Source: Sulfitobacter sp.
GTDB lineage: Bacteria; Pseudomonadota; Alphaproteobacteria; Rhodobacterales; Rhodobacteraceae
Length of the DNA stretch: 5,457 bases
Reading direction: 5' to 3'
Assembly (NCBI GenBank): GCA_024636395.1
Contig: JAGXHD010000189.1
Span: 1-5,457, forward strand
The notes beneath the pieces were generated by a model. It saw only the letters and a list, made by a program, of their open reading frames with translations, was not told the origin of the DNA and searched no databases. The first letter of the stretch is position 1. Every line of letters begins with the position of its first letter. The position numbers and the translations under genes are program-made. Below, piece after piece: positions 5,057 through 5,457 of this stretch.

Positions 5057-5457
5057 ATGGTATTCCCTCTGGACCTGACGCCACCTGTTTTTCTGGCCCC
5101 GATGGCCGGCATCACCGATCTGCCGACCCGCAGCCTCGTGGCGCGCTTTGGTGCGGGCCTCGTGGTATCGGAAATGATCGCTTCGGGCGAATGGCTCACC
5201 GCGCGGCCCGGTACGCGCGAGAAAGCGGAACTGGGGTTGGGCGTCGAAGGCACGTCTGTCCAGATCGCGGGTCGCGAGGCCGGGCCGATGGCGGAGGCCG
5301 CGCGCATGATCGCCGGACAGGGCGCCCGGATCATAGATATCAACATGGGCTGTCCTGCCAAAAAGGTGACGCAAGGCGCCTCGGGCTCTGCGCTGATGAA
5401 AACGCCCGACCATGCTCTGCGGCTCATCGAGGCGGTGGTGGAGGCGGTGGATATACC
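5057..5457 (+). CDS. dusB: tRNA-dihydrouridine synthase B (NifR3 family), N-terminal part
   Basis: The first 133 codons of an open frame that runs off the window. The product reduces specific uridines in the tRNA D-loop to dihydrouridine using FMN and NADPH. Visible Dus features are PVFLAPMAGITDLP (10-23) at the FMN-binding start of the TIM barrel, VVSEMIASGEWL (36-47), VQIAGREA (68-75) and INMGCPAKKV (95-104), where C99 is the expected catalytic cysteine, followed by GASGSALMK. In Rhodobacter capsulatus the homologue nifR3 heads the nifR3-ntrB-ntrC operon, so ntrBC may follow outside the window. The ATG at 5057 fits the family N-terminus, but the only SD-like sequence, AAGGA (5037-5041), is 15 bases away. 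No ATG, GTG or TTG lies in frame at a better distance from that SD; in-frame TTG codons at 4994 and 5006 would add unlikely residues. Confidence 0.93.
   Translation, partial: MVFPLDLTPPVFLAPMAGITDLPTRSLVARFGAGLVVSEMIASGEWLTARPGTREKAELGLGVEGTSVQIAGREAGPMAEAARMIAGQGARIIDINMGCPAKKVTQGASGSALMKTPDHALRLIEAVVEAVDI

Noticed and set aside
4987..5427. Minus-strand open frame (146 codons) opposite dusB
   Set aside because: The plus strand encodes an unmistakable Dus N-terminus with FMN and catalytic Cys motifs; the reverse reading has none.

Overview
The window looks like chromosomal DNA of an alphaproteobacterium, most likely a Rhodobacterales/Roseobacter-type organism. It is GC-rich, with codon third positions mostly G or C. 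It carries the fused bifunctional ispDF gene and the neighbourhood cinA - pgpA - ispDF divergent from dusB (nifR3), which I recall as typical of that group. All assignments come from reading translations and motifs; no database search was run.

Left part (1-977): a minus-strand group holds hpt (purine salvage phosphoribosyltransferase), a 60-residue single-membrane-span protein starting one base after the hpt stop, and, after about 100 non-coding bases, the first 25 codons of an exported protein cut by the window edge. A 68-base divergent gap separates hpt from the plus-strand genes.

Middle (978-2736): two plus-strand genes, a Coq10/RatA START-domain protein and an MmgE/PrpD-family enzyme. 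The MmgE/PrpD gene converges on cinA so tightly that both stop codons lie in one CTAG.

Right part (2733-5457): the minus-strand operon ispDF -> pgpA -> cinA (isoprenoid precursor synthesis, phosphatidylglycerophosphate phosphatase, NMN deamidase) is joined by a 4-base ATGA overlap and an 11-base overlap. Upstream of ispDF, a gap of about 190 bases separates it from the divergent dusB, which runs off the window. This gap holds the most notable non-coding feature: a 31-bp near-perfect palindrome (4948-4978), flanked by 7-bp direct repeats and lacking a T-tract on either side, so it looks more like an operator or small palindromic element than a terminator.

Most of the window is housekeeping. 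I see no rRNA, tRNA, CRISPR array, transposase or clear novel multi-gene system. The items worth following up are the palindrome, the MmgE/PrpD gene set inside an otherwise conserved neighbourhood, the small membrane protein coupled to hpt, and the overlapping convergent stop codons.
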